Source: Mantis religiosa
Lineage: Eukaryota > Arthropoda > Insecta > Mantodea > Mantidae
Length of the DNA stretch: 64,000 nucleotides
Reading direction: 5' to 3'
Assembly (NCBI GenBank): GCA_030765055.1
Contig: CM060955.1
Location: forward strand, 94,696,245 to 94,760,244
This document shows positions 49,801 to 62,372 of this stretch, piece after piece. The stretch's first letter is position 1; each line of letters opens with the position of its first letter. The notes beneath the pieces were generated by a model. The model was given only the letters and a program-made list of their open reading frames with translations, had not been told where the DNA came from and searched no databases. The translations under genes were made by a program, and so were the position numbers.

Positions 49801-52800
49801 TAACTGACTCTATTTTCTGTAGTCTTTTTGTAAATCTCCTGTTGCAAGGGACACATTAATGTAACGTTCCATAATTTACCAGAATGCAAATGGCAAGCTT
49901 TCTTGAAGAGTAGCAAGTCAAAGTCCTTTTCGATATTTAGTCCACTGTACCATACACACTTACTTCCTTTCTCTCATGCTCATTAATGGCTTAACAACAA
50001 TACACAATTTTTTAACCATATATTGTTGCAAACCAATTGAAGATTTTAATTCCAGATGGTACAGCAATAATAAAATTTAGCCATCCCTAATTTAAAGTGC
50101 TTATTCAATACTATCTTAACAAAATGTAACAATAACATACTTGTGTTAGGTTCTGGTGTATCTGAAGGGAAGAACTCTCTCGTGGAGACAGGCCGGAAGC
50201 TTCCCATGTTATGTGTGGGGTTTGGCTGGTCTTTGTTAGGTGAGTGTGGCTGCTGGGGTAGTGAGGACATATTGGACATGCTGTTGATGCTTGGTGTGGA
50301 AGGTGGACTGTTGCTTCCAGTGGTTGTTTGTAGAGGTCCTCCACCAGCACCTCCTCCTCCCCCTCCACCACTATTAGTGTTGCAGTTGCTGCTGCTGTTA
50401 TTGGCACTTGGTCCATTTACTGGTACACCACCACCACTACCACTGCTATTGTCTTGGTAACTATCCTCATCAGAATCTGATGACTGATTGCTTCCATTGC
50501 TGCCACCGTGATACGATGATGCTGCATTGTGATCTGCATGCTGTGGACTTCCTGCTTGACATTACAAGAAAGCATTTTGTTCATTAATATGAATCTCTTT
50601 AATGAAATATTTTTAATATGATCAAAATAAATTTTTGTAAGCAAAGATTATTAGCATATTTAGGAAAGATTTAGAACATTTCCCCAAAAGCAATATAGTA
50701 ACAGTGGATATTTATGCACAATTTTGTACACTATATAGCTATGCAAGATCCTTTTCCACATACAAACTGGAGACCAAAAGTTTATGATACATAAGAGAAA
50801 CAGTTTGCAAGTTAGAGCTATAAAAACTTAACCAATCAAAATCACAATTTAACACTGTGACCATTGTCAGCCAGTTGCTGGTAGCTATGTTAGCTGGTTC
50901 AGCTACTTGGCTAAAGGTCAACTGCCACTGTTTCTTTCTTCCCTTTTAAGCCATCATATGCATGTAGATATATCATTGCACATATGCCTTATTATCAGCA
51001 GCAAGCTGGCAAGTGTGTAAGCACAAATTATAATTTCTCATTTGCTAACTTTTCACAGCTCACAACTTGTAAATCATTATGCTTAGAATAATGTGCAATA
51101 AATCTTTAAGCCCTAATTTGTCTGTAGAATATGCCAGAATATGGACAATATGTAGAATATGGACAGCCAGGCAGTGAATTTATGAACACTTATATATAGG
51201 CCGAGGTTTTTGAAACTACCATTTAAAAATCTCTTATATTATTACTGATAACAACAAAACAAGCGAACATATTGTGCTTTAAGAATTAAGCCATAATATA
51301 TGCTCTTTCAACTCATTACAAAAGCTATTATAACTTGATTGTTCTAAAGAGGGCATAAACCTTTAATGTAAATGGCTTACATCAATCTGACAGGAACTTT
51401 CACTCTTTCCAAAGAAGGAAGACACAAAATATTCCGTTCTTAATTTAGAAACTCAATCTCAAGTACTTTTGTTGTTTTCTATGTGAGTTTGCACTCAAAA
51501 GTTCCTTAAAGATATGAAAGTTTCATTATTCTGTGGTGAAATAGACTTAGTAAGTTCTCAAGCACTTTTTGGATCTTAATCAAACTTCTAAAGAAATTTG
51601 TCCACAGTATTGATTTAATTTCTCCATTCATTTGAAATTTTGAATATTTTCTTATTAAGTATTTTTTACTCTAAATGAACATTTATATGCTTTGATTTTA
51701 AAAACTGTAAGATGGTTTATATTGTAACAGATAAAGCAGAGATGCTGTGTACCTGTTTGGCTATCGACAGAAGGTGCTGGACTGAGTGTCACAGAGTTTC
51801 CCTGATGAACAAGGTGGGCTAGACTGGGCGTCTGAAAGTCGGTGGGTAGTGCCACTGCACTGGAAGTCAGAAGATTGTTCCAGGCTGACGGAGCAGACGT
51901 TGTGATGTGATGAGGTGAGAGAGGGTAGTGATGCCGTGATGTGGGCGTGACAGGACTACTTGGCAAACAGCGCTGCAATGCCTGTGCATCCCTCACTAGC
52001 AGTTGCAGTACATTGTGCAGGACATCACCAGCTCCAGGAGAGCGCTCGTTCAGGTCGCTCTTGGTCAGCAGACATATTGCTTTACCTACAACACAAAGAC
52101 AGAAATGGTTTTTGTATTTGTTTACTACATTGGCTCAAGAGAAATCTTCATTGTTTTCTGCAGACAATCCACACTGGTCAGTGAGGCAAAAGTTGCTGTC
52201 AGTATTTTTCAGTAAAAGTTGAAATTCTATTTCAATGAGGTTTCCTTAAGTGAAGTGTGTTTTTCTTTATTTCTCTACCAGTTAAGCACATAAAGGAAGT
52301 AATACATTCTACTAAAAAATTTGATACCAAGATCCACTAAAACACATTTTGAGGCTCCCAAATCCAAAAAAGTAATTCCAGAAAAGTATATGGTATATAA
52401 GAAAACAAATTCTTTTTTAAATACCAAATTTGGGTTTTCTTCCAAAGATCCAAGATAAAGATTTTCAAGAAATTTTTCCACTTAACTTTTACATGAAAAA
52501 TTTCACTATAAAAATATTTGTGCTGATGTTTATCACAATTAGCATGATAGAAAAATGAACTTCTATATGATCTGTTTTTAGAGTGTTATAAAGTGATAGT
52601 AAACAAAATAGTGACATTTCTCTAAGAATTCTTATCTTCTTTTCGCTTAAAATATTTTCCAATGCAATTTTTGGACCAAGCTTAAAAATTTTTAAAAAAA
52701 AGAAACAGTATTTCTCATTTTTAAAATTGTATAAGTTAGAGCCACATTTAAATTTTACAATGTCAAAATAAAGGAGAGACATGTGGGAATGCACATTTAA

Positions 52801-52977
52801 CATTGTTTAATTGATGCTCTCTTAAAGTTTTGCCTCTTTCACCTTTAAGATTTAGACTGTCTTTCATTTGTGATTCAAACTTGACAGATTCTTGCAATCT
52901 ATTCAAGAGGAATAGAAAGCTATAAGTAAACTCAATTCACATGCTCAGGCTTACTTTGTTTGAAATTTCAATATATA

Positions 52978-53010
<33 letters not shown>

Positions 53011-56000
53011 TGATGCACCTGAAAAAGACACTCACCATTCATTTGAAACATTTCCATGTCAAAAGGAGGCAAGTCGAATTCTCGCTCGCACCACCTGAGG
53101 AATGCAACTACATCTTCTCTAGACCAAACTCGTGGATCTGACGCTGTAAAGAAAAGAAAATGAAGTCAAATTATTCAATATTTATCTATGTATGTACTAT
53201 TCATACTAATTTCATAACTGAATATGTATTTCATGGCCTTTGATTGCATATGTTTTTGAAAATCTAAATCTATTTCTAGGGTCTTTGTGCAAAACGTTTA
53301 TATTTAGTACATTATCCATCAGGCTGCAATTGTTTCCTACAGAATATTATTATACTTCTGATTTTCCACTCGTTCTCAGTGGGTCAAAGTCTATGGGATG
53401 GCGGCCAAAGGTTGTAAGGTTTGTACTATTTAAGGTTAATTTCAATATTAATCACACTACCAAAAGGAATGGGAAAACAGAAACAGATGGGAATTATACA
53501 GCTAAAGTGGCTTTAATTACAGTTCAGATACTAACTGCCAGACATCATTTGATTACATTATAACCTATGCAATTTATGTATTATTCATGTGACAATTGCT
53601 TATATCCTTCTTTAATTAACTAAAACATGGTGAAAGCTATAAAACAGATACAAGAGTTGACTATCAAGAACATTTCTAGAAATAAACAGGGAACCGTGGA
53701 CTTTATGGCTGAAGAGACAAAAATAGCTGCATGCTGGTAGTACTTATACTAGCTTCGAATGAATACCTAGAGACACAAGAATTTTCTCCATCAGCAGTAT
53801 AAGAATGTCCATAAAAGTATCTGTCTCTCTTTTTCTCGCCGTCATATGTTTACAAGAGAATCATACTAGTTTAAGACATTATGATAATATTTGTTTTTGC
53901 TTTCGATAAAAACATGCCCTAAACGTACGAAGGGTTGAGGAATAGGCTTTTACTGTGCACTAAAAGGGTATTAAAGGACAGTTGCAACGCAATTTGCCTA
54001 TAATAAACGATGTATAATAAATCATATTGACAAACAAAAGAAATGCTGCTTAACAACCGAAAATAAAATGAGTTCGGGGACTTGGTTCACATGCTCAGAG
54101 GTTATGCATGCCATTGACAGTGTTGCAAATGACGCAGAGGTTATATGACATGGCATTTGACAGGAAGGAGCCCGCGGCTCACCTTTAAGAAACTAGACGT
54201 GACATCACTTCCCGGACTTGTGTGATTATTACTGCCCTTGCTGGCCTTGGAGGGACAGGAAGAACGGAGGATACCCACCTCAAGGCTGCAGCTATCGACA
54301 AACCTTCGTTCAATATACGCAATCAACGTGCGTCACTTCCTTCTTTTTTTTCCTGTTAAATATTTGTCATGCGACAGAAATGAGAACCATTTCTTATAGT
54401 TTCCTGCTGTTTCTGAGTCGTCTTTAGCTACGTGACGCAATGTTAATGGACGATAGCAATGGCATCAGCAGGGATGGGGTATTTAGGGTAATGAGGAGAC
54501 ATATGGTCGGCATGCCGCTTCCCCTCGGCCGTTTCGGCGCGGTTACTTATATATATAAGTAACCTTAACCTCTAATTTTTCAAGAATTGGGACATGGCCG
54601 GTTAGTGACTAAACTGTGAACTAAAGCACTGTTGCCAATATATGCACACCTCTCATTTGACTTGTGTATACGTCAAACTTTTATTAATAAATGGACTACA
54701 CAGAGATACTGACTACAAGTATGGTCAGTGGCGAAGCGAGCAATGAAGCAAGATTTCAGAGTGAAAAGAAGAAAAACAAGAAAATTCATTCCAAACAATA
54801 TTTTATTTTTCTGGATTTTTTTTTTCAATTTTTTTCGCGAAGATCCGCTGTGCTGCGGACAATTTGACAGGTGCTTTGATTGGAGTGACCAGTTCCGCGA
54901 GTTCATCCAGTACTGAATATTTCTGCATTTACGCATTCATAAAATTGAATACCATGCTTCGTAGGTTTCTGGAAGCAATCGCGGCTCTTTGATAGGAAGC
55001 ACTGGCAGATTTTGCCACGTGAAGTCTCTGTAGCGCGTGAAGAAAAGTTTATTATTGTTTTATGTGGCGCTTTTATATGCACCTGCAAGCACATTTCATT
55101 AGCATTAGCAACAGTAGTACACGTAGATTGGAATTTAGTAGTGACAAATAGGATGTTCTTGTTAAGTTTTGGGCTATTAGCAAAAGTGTGTGAACAGCAT
55201 ATTTTCTCAATTTCAAAATTAACAGTTCACGCGGTGTGGACCAGCTCTAGGAAAAATTTGAACGTCTGAATGGAGAGGGGAAACAAGTTATACATTTGCT
55301 TGTAGTGTGACCAGTCTTGCACTACAAGAAGAGTCAACGTGTGACTGTATAATAGAAAGTGTACTGAAGAGTAGCCTTAGTTCTTTGAGTCATTATTCTC
55401 CCTTATTTTAACGAAAATTATTATTTTGAGCTTCCCTGGTTCTGAAAGTGGCACCTCGCCACTGAGTATGGTCCATTTTATGATTACAATGATATCGCAA
55501 CTAAGGTGTTCTCAGCAGTAAAACGGAACCAATGATTTACTTCCAATCTCAACTAACAGATATAGTTGGTCCCAAGGCTTATTCCATAATCAAAGCTCCA
55601 TTTGAAATACAGCCTCAAAGCCTGCCAGCTCCCAAACTCCCATAATGCTCGTGGTCTTCTAAAAATGTTCACGATACAGACAACTTTTGGAGTTTGTTTT
55701 ACAATAATCTTAAAAGCCCAGATAAGAAAAATATAATTAATAAAGTCTCTATCCAAACATAATCTGACAGTGTTAGAAATTTCCATCGCTTGAATTCTCT
55801 GCAAAGACCTTTGAGAAAAAGGAACTGAATGGCCGTTAAAACACAAGATAAATGCAGCACTAAAGATGAGTGGTGCGGGTCCGGAAGTGACCGATAAAAT
55901 GAAGGAACAACGACCAAAGGAGAAGATTGCGCTAAATCACGACAGGGCTACGGAGCTTGCAAAGAACGAAGGCTCAGAACCAAAGACTATTTCTATATTT

Positions 56001-57402
56001 CACAAATGAACTGCATCCCAAAATAAAGATATTTTAAAAACGGAATTGTGCTATCACATTGGAAATCGCGGGATTTGACGTTACAGCTGAAAAGGAATGG
56101 AAAATTTTACGTCTGATAACCGCCAACCAGAAAAAGATATGCACGTTATACTGATAATTTTCTTTGACACAAGTCGTGTGTCAGTTAAGGTTGGAATCAG
56201 ACTGAAATCTTCAATGCCATATAGCCGGGTTCAAATCCCATTTTTCGTCTTATTTTATCTTTATAGAATCACACTGAGTTTGCGGGTATTTTCGAAAAAT
56301 ACCTGACAGTATTTCACATCATATTCATCTCACAATGGCTGACAAGATAAGGTTAGACCCCCTCAAAAAATGGATAGAAATACAATACCGCAAGAAGAGG
56401 TAAATTTTAAAATACAGCTTTATCTTACGTAAGCTTTGGAGATTAAGTTCTAGGACTTTTAAGCTTGTTTAGTATCTCTGTTTTAAATTTACTCGTATAT
56501 TATAATCAGACATCGGATCCCGTACACCTTAACAATCAATGTACGCGCACAGGTCAAGCGCGACATCAACAAATGTCTGAGTCAACAAGTATACCGAAGC
56601 GCTGTGTGTGTAACGTACGTTACAATATGTCATCCTCCTCGTTGCTTTCGTTGCGGGAATTACAGTGAACAACAATGTTCATTTGTAAGTTGTCGAAAGT
56701 GAATGTTCTTACCTCTCACTGAAACAATATAAAAATATTGGAAGAAAGTTCGTTCAATGGTGCATATGAGTAGTACAAATCATTTTCATATGTTTGTCCG
56801 AGACAGTTTATTTCTTACATTACGCAGCATTGAAAATCCAGTATTTTTGTGTTTAATGCTGGACAGTTCAATTTTTGTTCGTTTGGTAGGAAGTGTTTGT
56901 CCCCAGAACTGACGTCAGCAGTTACATACTGCGAGACTCGTAAACTTCATATCCCTTTAAAGGTGTATTGGATCCGATGTCTGATTATAATAAAACACAA
57001 CATGGTGACTTTGCGGAAATGATAAATTCAATAAAGGAGGTGAACATTATACATTATTTTATGGTACAACTAAAAAAACGCGTTGACTTTTTTCGTTCAA
57101 AACAAAATTACAAACGCTGCCTTTTTATTCCAAATCTTTGAAAAGGTGGCTGATTTATTTAAAAATGATCCTGTTTGAATACAAGCGAAATAGTAGCGGA
57201 GCAGATTCAGTAAATACTTACCTAGACTAGAGGGTAAGTGTGTCTTGAAGTCCAAGAGCGGTGACACTGGGGGCGGTTGTGTGGGTGTCGTAGGAAAGCT
57301 GAGGGGATACCTCCAGAGCAAATCTGTGGGGCTGAACGGAAGAGACAGCGGGAGGCGATCCATCGCCGCTGCTGGTGGCAAGGACAAGGGGAGAAGTTTC
57401 AT
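46491..57402 (-). CDS. aop: anterior open / Yan, ETV6-type ETS transcriptional repressor
   Basis: Encodes a nuclear ETS repressor that opposes Pointed downstream of receptor tyrosine kinase/MAPK signalling. Six coding exons on the minus strand (57222-57402, 53036-53143, 51753-52085, 50141-50551, 47820-48069, 46491-46851) give a 547-residue protein. All junctions are GT/AG and in phase. The N-terminus has LLWRYP and LDFKTHLPSSL before the PNT/SAM domain (about 61-130: DPRVWSREDVVAFLRWCERE, MFQMNGKAICLLTKSDL, GAGDVLHNVLQLLVRD). PSSP at 138-141 sits where Drosophila Yan has its key ERK site. A Ser/Gly/Asn/His-rich linker (140-344) leads to the ETS domain (about 345-430: GRLLWDFLQQLL, IVDPAGLAKLWGIQKNHLSM, KMSRALRYYYRVNILRKV, GERHCYQFLRNP). 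SRALRYYY is the DNA recognition helix. The C-terminal tail has three PTDLS/T motifs and two SUMO-type sites. An alternative start is Met14. The 5' exon begins at an acceptor, so untranslated exon(s) lie upstream. Confidence 0.95.
47335..47410 (+). repeat. SINE head (type 2-like)
   Basis: GGAGGGTAGTGGATGAGGTG and box B GAGTTCAAATCTC, in aop intron 5. Confidence 0.5.
47637..47795 (+). mobile_element. solo PLE-3-family terminal repeat with decayed hammerhead, beside aop exon 5
   Basis: Inverted tail piece (GGAAGTGTTGAAAACAGTG to CACTAAACAA) joined to a ribozyme block: UUGAGGA 47723-47729 (C3 to U), stem II AGAGGC/GUCUCU, GAAAC 47746-47750, ACAUGUUCC. It ends about 25 bp from the donor of the ETS exon and is antisense to aop. 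Confidence 0.8.
47820..48069 (-). CDS. aop: aop coding exon 5 (ETS domain)
   Basis: Acceptor TTTCCAG, donor GTAAGT. Encodes almost the entire ETS domain, including WGIQKNHLSMNYDKMSRALR. A solo PLE terminal fragment with a decayed hammerhead ribozyme starts about 25 bp past the donor. Confidence 0.96.
48655..48679. repeat. T homopolymer
   Basis: A 25-nt T run in aop intron 4, an A run in the aop transcript. Confidence 0.85.
49174..49349. mobile_element. PLE-7 solo inverted terminal repeats, 71-bp arms
   Basis: 49174-49244 and 49279-49349 are inverted repeats with two mismatches around a 34-nt centre. On the plus strand the centre and right arm form a hammerhead relic: CCGAUGA 49256-49262 (U4 to C), stem II around loop GAUA, GAAAC 49280-49284, ACAUGU, C17. 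It sits in aop intron 4. Confidence 0.75.
50141..50551 (-). CDS. aop: aop coding exon 4 (disordered linker)
   Basis: Acceptor AAGCAG, donor GTATGT. Encodes a low-complexity Ser/Asn/Gly linker with an acidic SDSDED patch, a poly-Gly run and several SP/TP sites, ending DTPEPNT just before the ETS domain. The repetitive Gly and Ser codons make it prone to length change. Confidence 0.9.
51753..52085 (-). CDS. aop: aop coding exon 3 (second half of PNT, SSP site)
   Basis: Acceptor GTTGTAG, donor GTACAC. Encodes GKAICLLTKSDLNERSPGAG, then CLPSSPVTPTS, the position of the regulatory MAPK site in Yan, followed by a His/Ser/Pro-rich linker with more SP sites. Confidence 0.92.
52969..53009. repeat. 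(TA)n microsatellite beside aop exon 2
   Basis: About 20 TA units with one TC interruption, 27 bp downstream of the exon 2 donor. Confidence 0.9.
53036..53143 (-). CDS. aop: aop coding exon 2 (first half of PNT domain)
   Basis: Acceptor TTTACAG, donor GTGAGT. Encodes SDPRVWSREDVVAFLRWCER and FDLPPFDMEMFQMN. A (TA)n microsatellite lies about 25 bp downstream of the donor. Confidence 0.93.
54183..54564 (-). promoter_or_regulatory. possible alternative aop promoter/exon in intron 1, with 24-bp palindrome
   Basis: A perfect 24-bp palindrome (54541-54564) contains a TATATATA core. Downstream on the minus strand lies GC-richer sequence ending in a donor (AAAG|GTGAGC, edge 54183). A short reading frame here does not join exon 2 in phase, so any transcript from it would be non-coding at its 5' end or start inside the PNT exon. 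Weak evidence. Confidence 0.2.
56187..56240 (-). repeat. SINE type 1 fragment
   Basis: Minus strand reads ACCCGGCTATATGGCATTGA and TTTCAGTCTGATTCC, the 3' half of the type 1 SINE, in aop intron 1. Confidence 0.5.
57222..57402 (-). CDS. aop: aop coding exon 1
   Basis: ATG at 57402, donor GTAAGT. The exon extends 11 bp upstream of the ATG to an acceptor (TTGCAG) at about 57414, showing that a 5' untranslated exon precedes it. Encodes 60 codons plus 1 nt, with the insect Yan signature LLWRYP and LDFKTHLPSSL. Confidence 0.88.
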
Positions 57403-57413
57403 ACCACGTCACA

Positions 57414-58412
57414 CTGCAACAACAGAAATAAAAAAACATTATTATAAAAATCATTACAGAAATAGTTGTGTCAATAAAGCCTATAATAAGGGTTCACTTG
57501 GTAAACACATAAACAGCTTTTGTACTAAACTATGCCCAAATATATTGTTTTCAAACTGAATGGCGAATAAATTTTTGTACTTCAGTAAACTATTTTCCGC
57601 AATAAATTAAGAGAAATATTGCTCTGAATACTTCAAATTACCGTGAAAACACAGCTATCTCTTTTGTATTATTCAATGAGTAACTATAGTGATCGCAGTG
57701 ACAGTTGAAGCTTTCTGCAGCGTTATTCTGTATTGAAAAGCTCAGTTTTCTTTACGGACCAATGCAACAAACACACCTGTGCGTGGGAACCACGTATGTG
57801 AATAGAAGGAAATGATTTGCTACTTACGAAAGCCCGGTTTCCGCCACATGATCGAACAACTTCCTACTTGTTTTGTTATGCAGTCAAGACCTGAGTACGA
57901 TCAGAAAACAAAGTATAAAGTTGACAAACACGGTGTACTACCATATTTTTTAAAATAAATACAGACATCCTAGGAGTTATGTGCATGGAGTATATATTTC
58001 GTGATTAATTCCAAATCTTTCAAGCACACAACAAGGAGATTTTATGAAATCACCCTCACCCCAAGAAAACACTGAGTTTTTTTGGTTATTTCTTTTCAGT
58101 TTTCTAAAAAAAGATGACTGCAACGAATTTGATATGTCTCTATTCGTATTGAGTTTTAAAATCGTAGTAAATACATTAGAAAATATATAGTTTACTAACA
58201 TACCCAATTCGAAATTCAACGATTTTTAAATCTTATTTCTGTTCTTTTGTTTCTTACAGCCTATGCAATGACCGCTTGCCTTTTCTTGTCCCTACCTCTA
58301 GCTTAGGTAGTTAATAAGAAGTCTTCTGGTACTCCATCCAAAAATTAAATGTTTGAATTTCATTATTTTTTTTAATTTACGTCCTCCAAAGTTAAGTCAT
58401 AGCGGATGATGA
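57414..58412. other. aop: sequence 5' of aop coding exon 1
   Basis: Presumed aop 5' intron. No coding exon, RNA gene or recognisable mobile element seen. Confidence 0.4.
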
Positions 58413-58605
58413 ATGAAATGATGCTCAAATTAGCCTCAAGTCCCTAAGTCCACGGAGCTTAGAGCTACCTGATATTTGTCTTTAAGTATAAGGGAAAGCC
58501 CTGGGAAAACCTTATCCAGGTAACTCACCCTGAGCGAGATTCGAACTCGGGACCTCTTGAACGAGAGACAAACACGCTACCATCTACGCTACCGAGACGG
58601 GTGAA
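58413..58605 (-). repeat. tRNA-derived SINE (type 2), well preserved
   Basis: Minus strand CTCGGTAGCGTAGATGGTAG (box A), CCCGAGTTCGAATCTCG (box B), then GGGTGAGTTACCTGGATAAG. It is the best copy of the type 2 family in the window. Box B is canonical. Confidence 0.8.
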
Positions 58606-61600
58606 ATTTCATTGCAAATATATCTACATTTTAAATCCCAATTCCAAATGACCTTGTTGTCGACGGGCCCTTAAACAGCACTCTAAAGGGAATTTTTAGG
58701 GGGCGGAGGCGGAGGGAATACGCGCGAGCGAGTTTGAACGCATAGCTCAAAAATAAAATAGAGGAACACCAAACCTTCAAAGATTCAACAGTCCAAAATA
58801 CAATTTACTTTAAGCATGCTTTTCCTCAAAAATGACTACCACTGATTTTTACTAAAATGCCACACATAATGTTGGATAACACAAACTAAATGGCAAGATC
58901 ATTTTATGGAAACTACGTATAAATAAACAATGGTATTTAAGGAAAGCCATGTAAATGTTTGACGCAAAATTAGCTTAATTTATTAATTATTCTAAAATAC
59001 AATATACATTTGAGCAAAATTAAATTTTGAAATGAAAGGTTGTAATTTCTTCTTCGGCAGTTGTAGGCTGGTCATTTCAGAATGAAAAAACAAGAGAAGC
59101 AGAGTCAAAGAGACGGTTACTCTGTGGAGAAGAACAAAAGACGAGCATTAGCCAACATAAACACGTAATTTGCACGGAAGTGAAGTACTCCCGGAAGACT
59201 GGGTTGGTGTGTCAGTGCGCTTGGCTTGAACCGCTAGAAGGAACTGTGGCAGTTCCATTGAACGTGCAGCAGGCAAGTTTCTTCTTCCATCATCCCGTTT
59301 TAACGGGAAAAACTCTCTTTTTGCTTATCATACCTATTCGATAACTGCTATACAAGGGATGCATCAGATGTCCTCTGTCCAGAGCACAGTTAGATGAAAC
59401 AGCATCTGCACAACGCTAACAGCAATTTAGGTGAAGAGCTCACTTTCGTTTCATCAAGCATTGGATCAGGAAACAAAAAAATGAATATTATAAACAAACC
59501 TAAGTTTTAGTCTTGAATGTAACAGAGAAAGCCCCAATATGCAAACATACAACAAAAACATGTTAAAAGGTTACCGCGGGGACTGCACACATCCTATATA
59601 GTTGGCAGTTAACTTCGAAAATTAGTGTTACATCCAGTTTAGAAATAAAGTTGTCCCTATTAAACATATATTGCTATCTGATGGTATGAATTAGAATTTT
59701 TTTCATTGCTTGTTAATTTATATAATTTTTGCTCATAACTTGTTCATTTCCTCCTCTGTTTACCTGTATAAGGTAGATATGTTCAACCCACAAATTCGAT
59801 ACCTACCGAGATTTTACCGGAAATGTATGTTTTAGGCCCCTAAGCCCAAAACTTATTTTTAGAAAAAGGTGCATGAGTGAGTGAGAGAGAGAGAGGGGGG
59901 GGGGGAGAACAGAAAATGAAATGTTTGACAAATACCAAACCTGGCATTAAATCATCCGAAAGTGTGGGTTGAAGGTTTTCTTAGAAATCCTCCATTCCGA
60001 ACTAACCTTTGTATTAACATTTTTAAACCTGATTTGCTTTCTAAAAATTGTACAAACGATTTTGTTTAAAATATTTTAAGGTATTAATGAAAAATAAAAT
60101 GTGTATGTTTAATTATTTGGCAACAACCTCTGAAATCCTCTTCATTCCGTAAGAATTTTGTATAATGCATAAACCATAAGAGATAGCAAAAACGTAGTTC
60201 ACAAAAAAATGTACAACTCTAAAGCATACATTTAAAACATTTTTAGAGGGGGAGTAATCTCAAACATTCGTTATTATTGAATTTCTGAAATACTTTAAAA
60301 GCTATCGTTATTCACTTGTTTCTCGGATATGACGGAAGAATACAGAGTTTCAATGTGAATATATAGTCACACGGTTTTTGAATACCTGATTATCGACTCG
60401 TCTTTCTTCTTGCCTCTAACTACAATTAAATGTTAGAAGCAATAAGCTTTTGTAGGAATTCTCTATATAAGTCATATATAATGAACAGCATCGGATAGAG
60501 AAAGTCATGTAAATATAGCACTAAAATTTTTAAACCATGATTTCATTTCAATTTTACATATTTTATATTTAATGGAAAAAATGAAGCCTATATCTTATTG
60601 TTTTCACAAACTTAAAATTTCTGAAAAAAAGTACATGAAAACTGTTTTAAATTGTAAATGTGTACACTTCCTTTATAGTTCCATAAACCTCAAAAGGTGA
60701 GTATGAATGTTAAAAATGTCAAGGTAGTCTCCAACCTCTCTGCCATTTTTGCAGCTTTTATGATAAAAATGTCTGGTTTAATTCATCAAAACAATTTAAA
60801 CATACATTTCACAAATATTAAAGCATCATTTTTTCCGAAAATAATGGGTCCTACTTCTAAATAGTTCAAATCTGCTAAAAATACATGCATTTCTTATTAA
60901 AAAAAACAGTAAAGCAGAAGCAAGATTAAAACACGTTCTAGTGCGAAACAATATTTTGAAAACCAAAACTGCAAGCTGGTGTTCTGTATTAAATGCATTA
61001 TTATAGACCACTTCCTTTTATTAATGGTGACTGTAAATTTAATATACACCCTACATATGTGTAACAATCACCAACAACACGAGATTAAAAATCCTCCAAT
61101 GCATTACAAAAACAAAAGAAATGTAAGTAAAGGATATAGGTTATAAACACGAACTATTTCTTAAAAACGTTTAAGATTAAGTTAATTATTTTCGAGATAT
61201 AAAAAGTTTAAAAGTTTTTAAAAAATACACGTTTCTGCAATACGAATGAACTTTGAAGGTTTACGGATGTCTAAGTGGTTAAACTAATACGTAGAAAACG
61301 TAAACTGTGTGTGGTGGTATGTAATCTGCAGAACTTAGGACTTACATAGACGTAAGTGTACTACGAAGTATAGGAAATAGTTTGGTAAATGTATAAATGA
61401 ACAGTTTCTTATAAGGCACTCGGCTAATTACACAGTTTGTTTCAAAACAATATCAAGGATACGTTCTGCTCTAGGCTACAATGACGTTATTTTGTTTACT
61501 ATGACGAAGCAACTGCTTAAACGTTTGTCCTTCCGTTTCCACATTTCTACGCGTTCCTCCCACCATTTCTTGCCGAACCTTGAACGGATGTTCCGATCAC

Positions 61601-62157
61601 AACTACACTAACCAAATAAAAGAAACGAGTAACGTTAAATCTTACCGCTACAGAAGCAAGTTGGTTGCATCGGAGATGAGCAAGCATTAACAGTAAGTAC
61701 GAACTCCGTTGCACGAGATGGCTACAAAACAACAAAACACTACTAGCTCCGTGTTGTATCACCCCGTCCGTGCGACCGTGCTCTACAATGTGTCACGTAT
61801 ATATCGGAACGTTTTCGTAATGATGAAGAAGCAGGAAAGGAATTTCTGCTGATGGACTGTCTTCCGCGTCCTATTCAGTCAGCGTGATTTGGTGAAACGA
61901 TTCCGATTCACATAGATCATTTTCAGGCTACGTCACAAGAAAACTTGCAACAGTCACAGAAATTATGTCTCACCTGGCATAAAGCGACTTTTAACTAGGC
62001 GAAAGGTGAACGATTTCTTCACAATATCCTTGTAACTGACCATACTTCAGATCGACAAAAGCAGGTCGGAGAACGATTGAATGCCTTTAGAAACGGAGTT
62101 CATAGCCAAAGTAACGAAAGTAAACAGTATCTTGTGCCATGTGTAGACTAAGGTTTG
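58606..62157. other. upstream aop region without recognisable genes
   Basis: AT-rich. Contains a GA/G-rich simple repeat (59880-59907), a copy of the AAAGATTTTCAAGAAA repeat (59790-60010) and the candidate promoter at 61647-61804. No conserved exon seen. Confidence 0.4.
61647..61775 (-). promoter_or_regulatory. aop: candidate aop promoter and 5' untranslated exon
   Basis: On the minus strand a TATATA-type box (about 61804-61797) is followed about 25-30 bp later by a possible start, then about 125 bp further by a strong donor (GCG|GTAAGA, exon edge 61647). Coding exon 1 of aop begins at an acceptor, so such an untranslated exon is required somewhere upstream. This is inference from signals only. 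Confidence 0.3.
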
Positions 62158-62372
62158 GATGAGTAGAGCCAGACTGAAAACTTCAATGCCGTAGCCGGGA
62201 TTTGACCACGGAGACGTACTGACATACGACTCATTTGAAGAATTTAATGTCATGTCGGCATGTTGGCCATAGTGGCTCAATGGTTTAGCGCAACCGGACG
62301 GAGACCGGGAGATCCGTAGTTCAAATCCCGGCTATGGCGTTGCATTTTTCAGTCTGGCTCTACTCATCCAAT
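62158..62372. repeat. inverted pair of type 1 SINEs
   Basis: Minus-strand 3' fragment at 62158-62206 and a full plus-strand copy at 62252-62372 with box A TGGCTCAATGGTTTAGCGC and box B AGTTCAAATCC. Confidence 0.75.

Noticed and set aside
54141..54326. 61-codon minus-strand frame suggested as an alternative first coding exon of aop
   Set aside because: Its frame does not join aop exon 2 in phase, and the sequence has no similarity to known Yan N-termini.
61547..61762. 71-codon minus-strand frame
   Set aside because: No family resemblance; it overlaps the putative promoter and 5' exon and runs past a strong donor site.
62252..62372. tRNA gene
   Set aside because: Same type 1 SINE; lacks a foldable acceptor stem.
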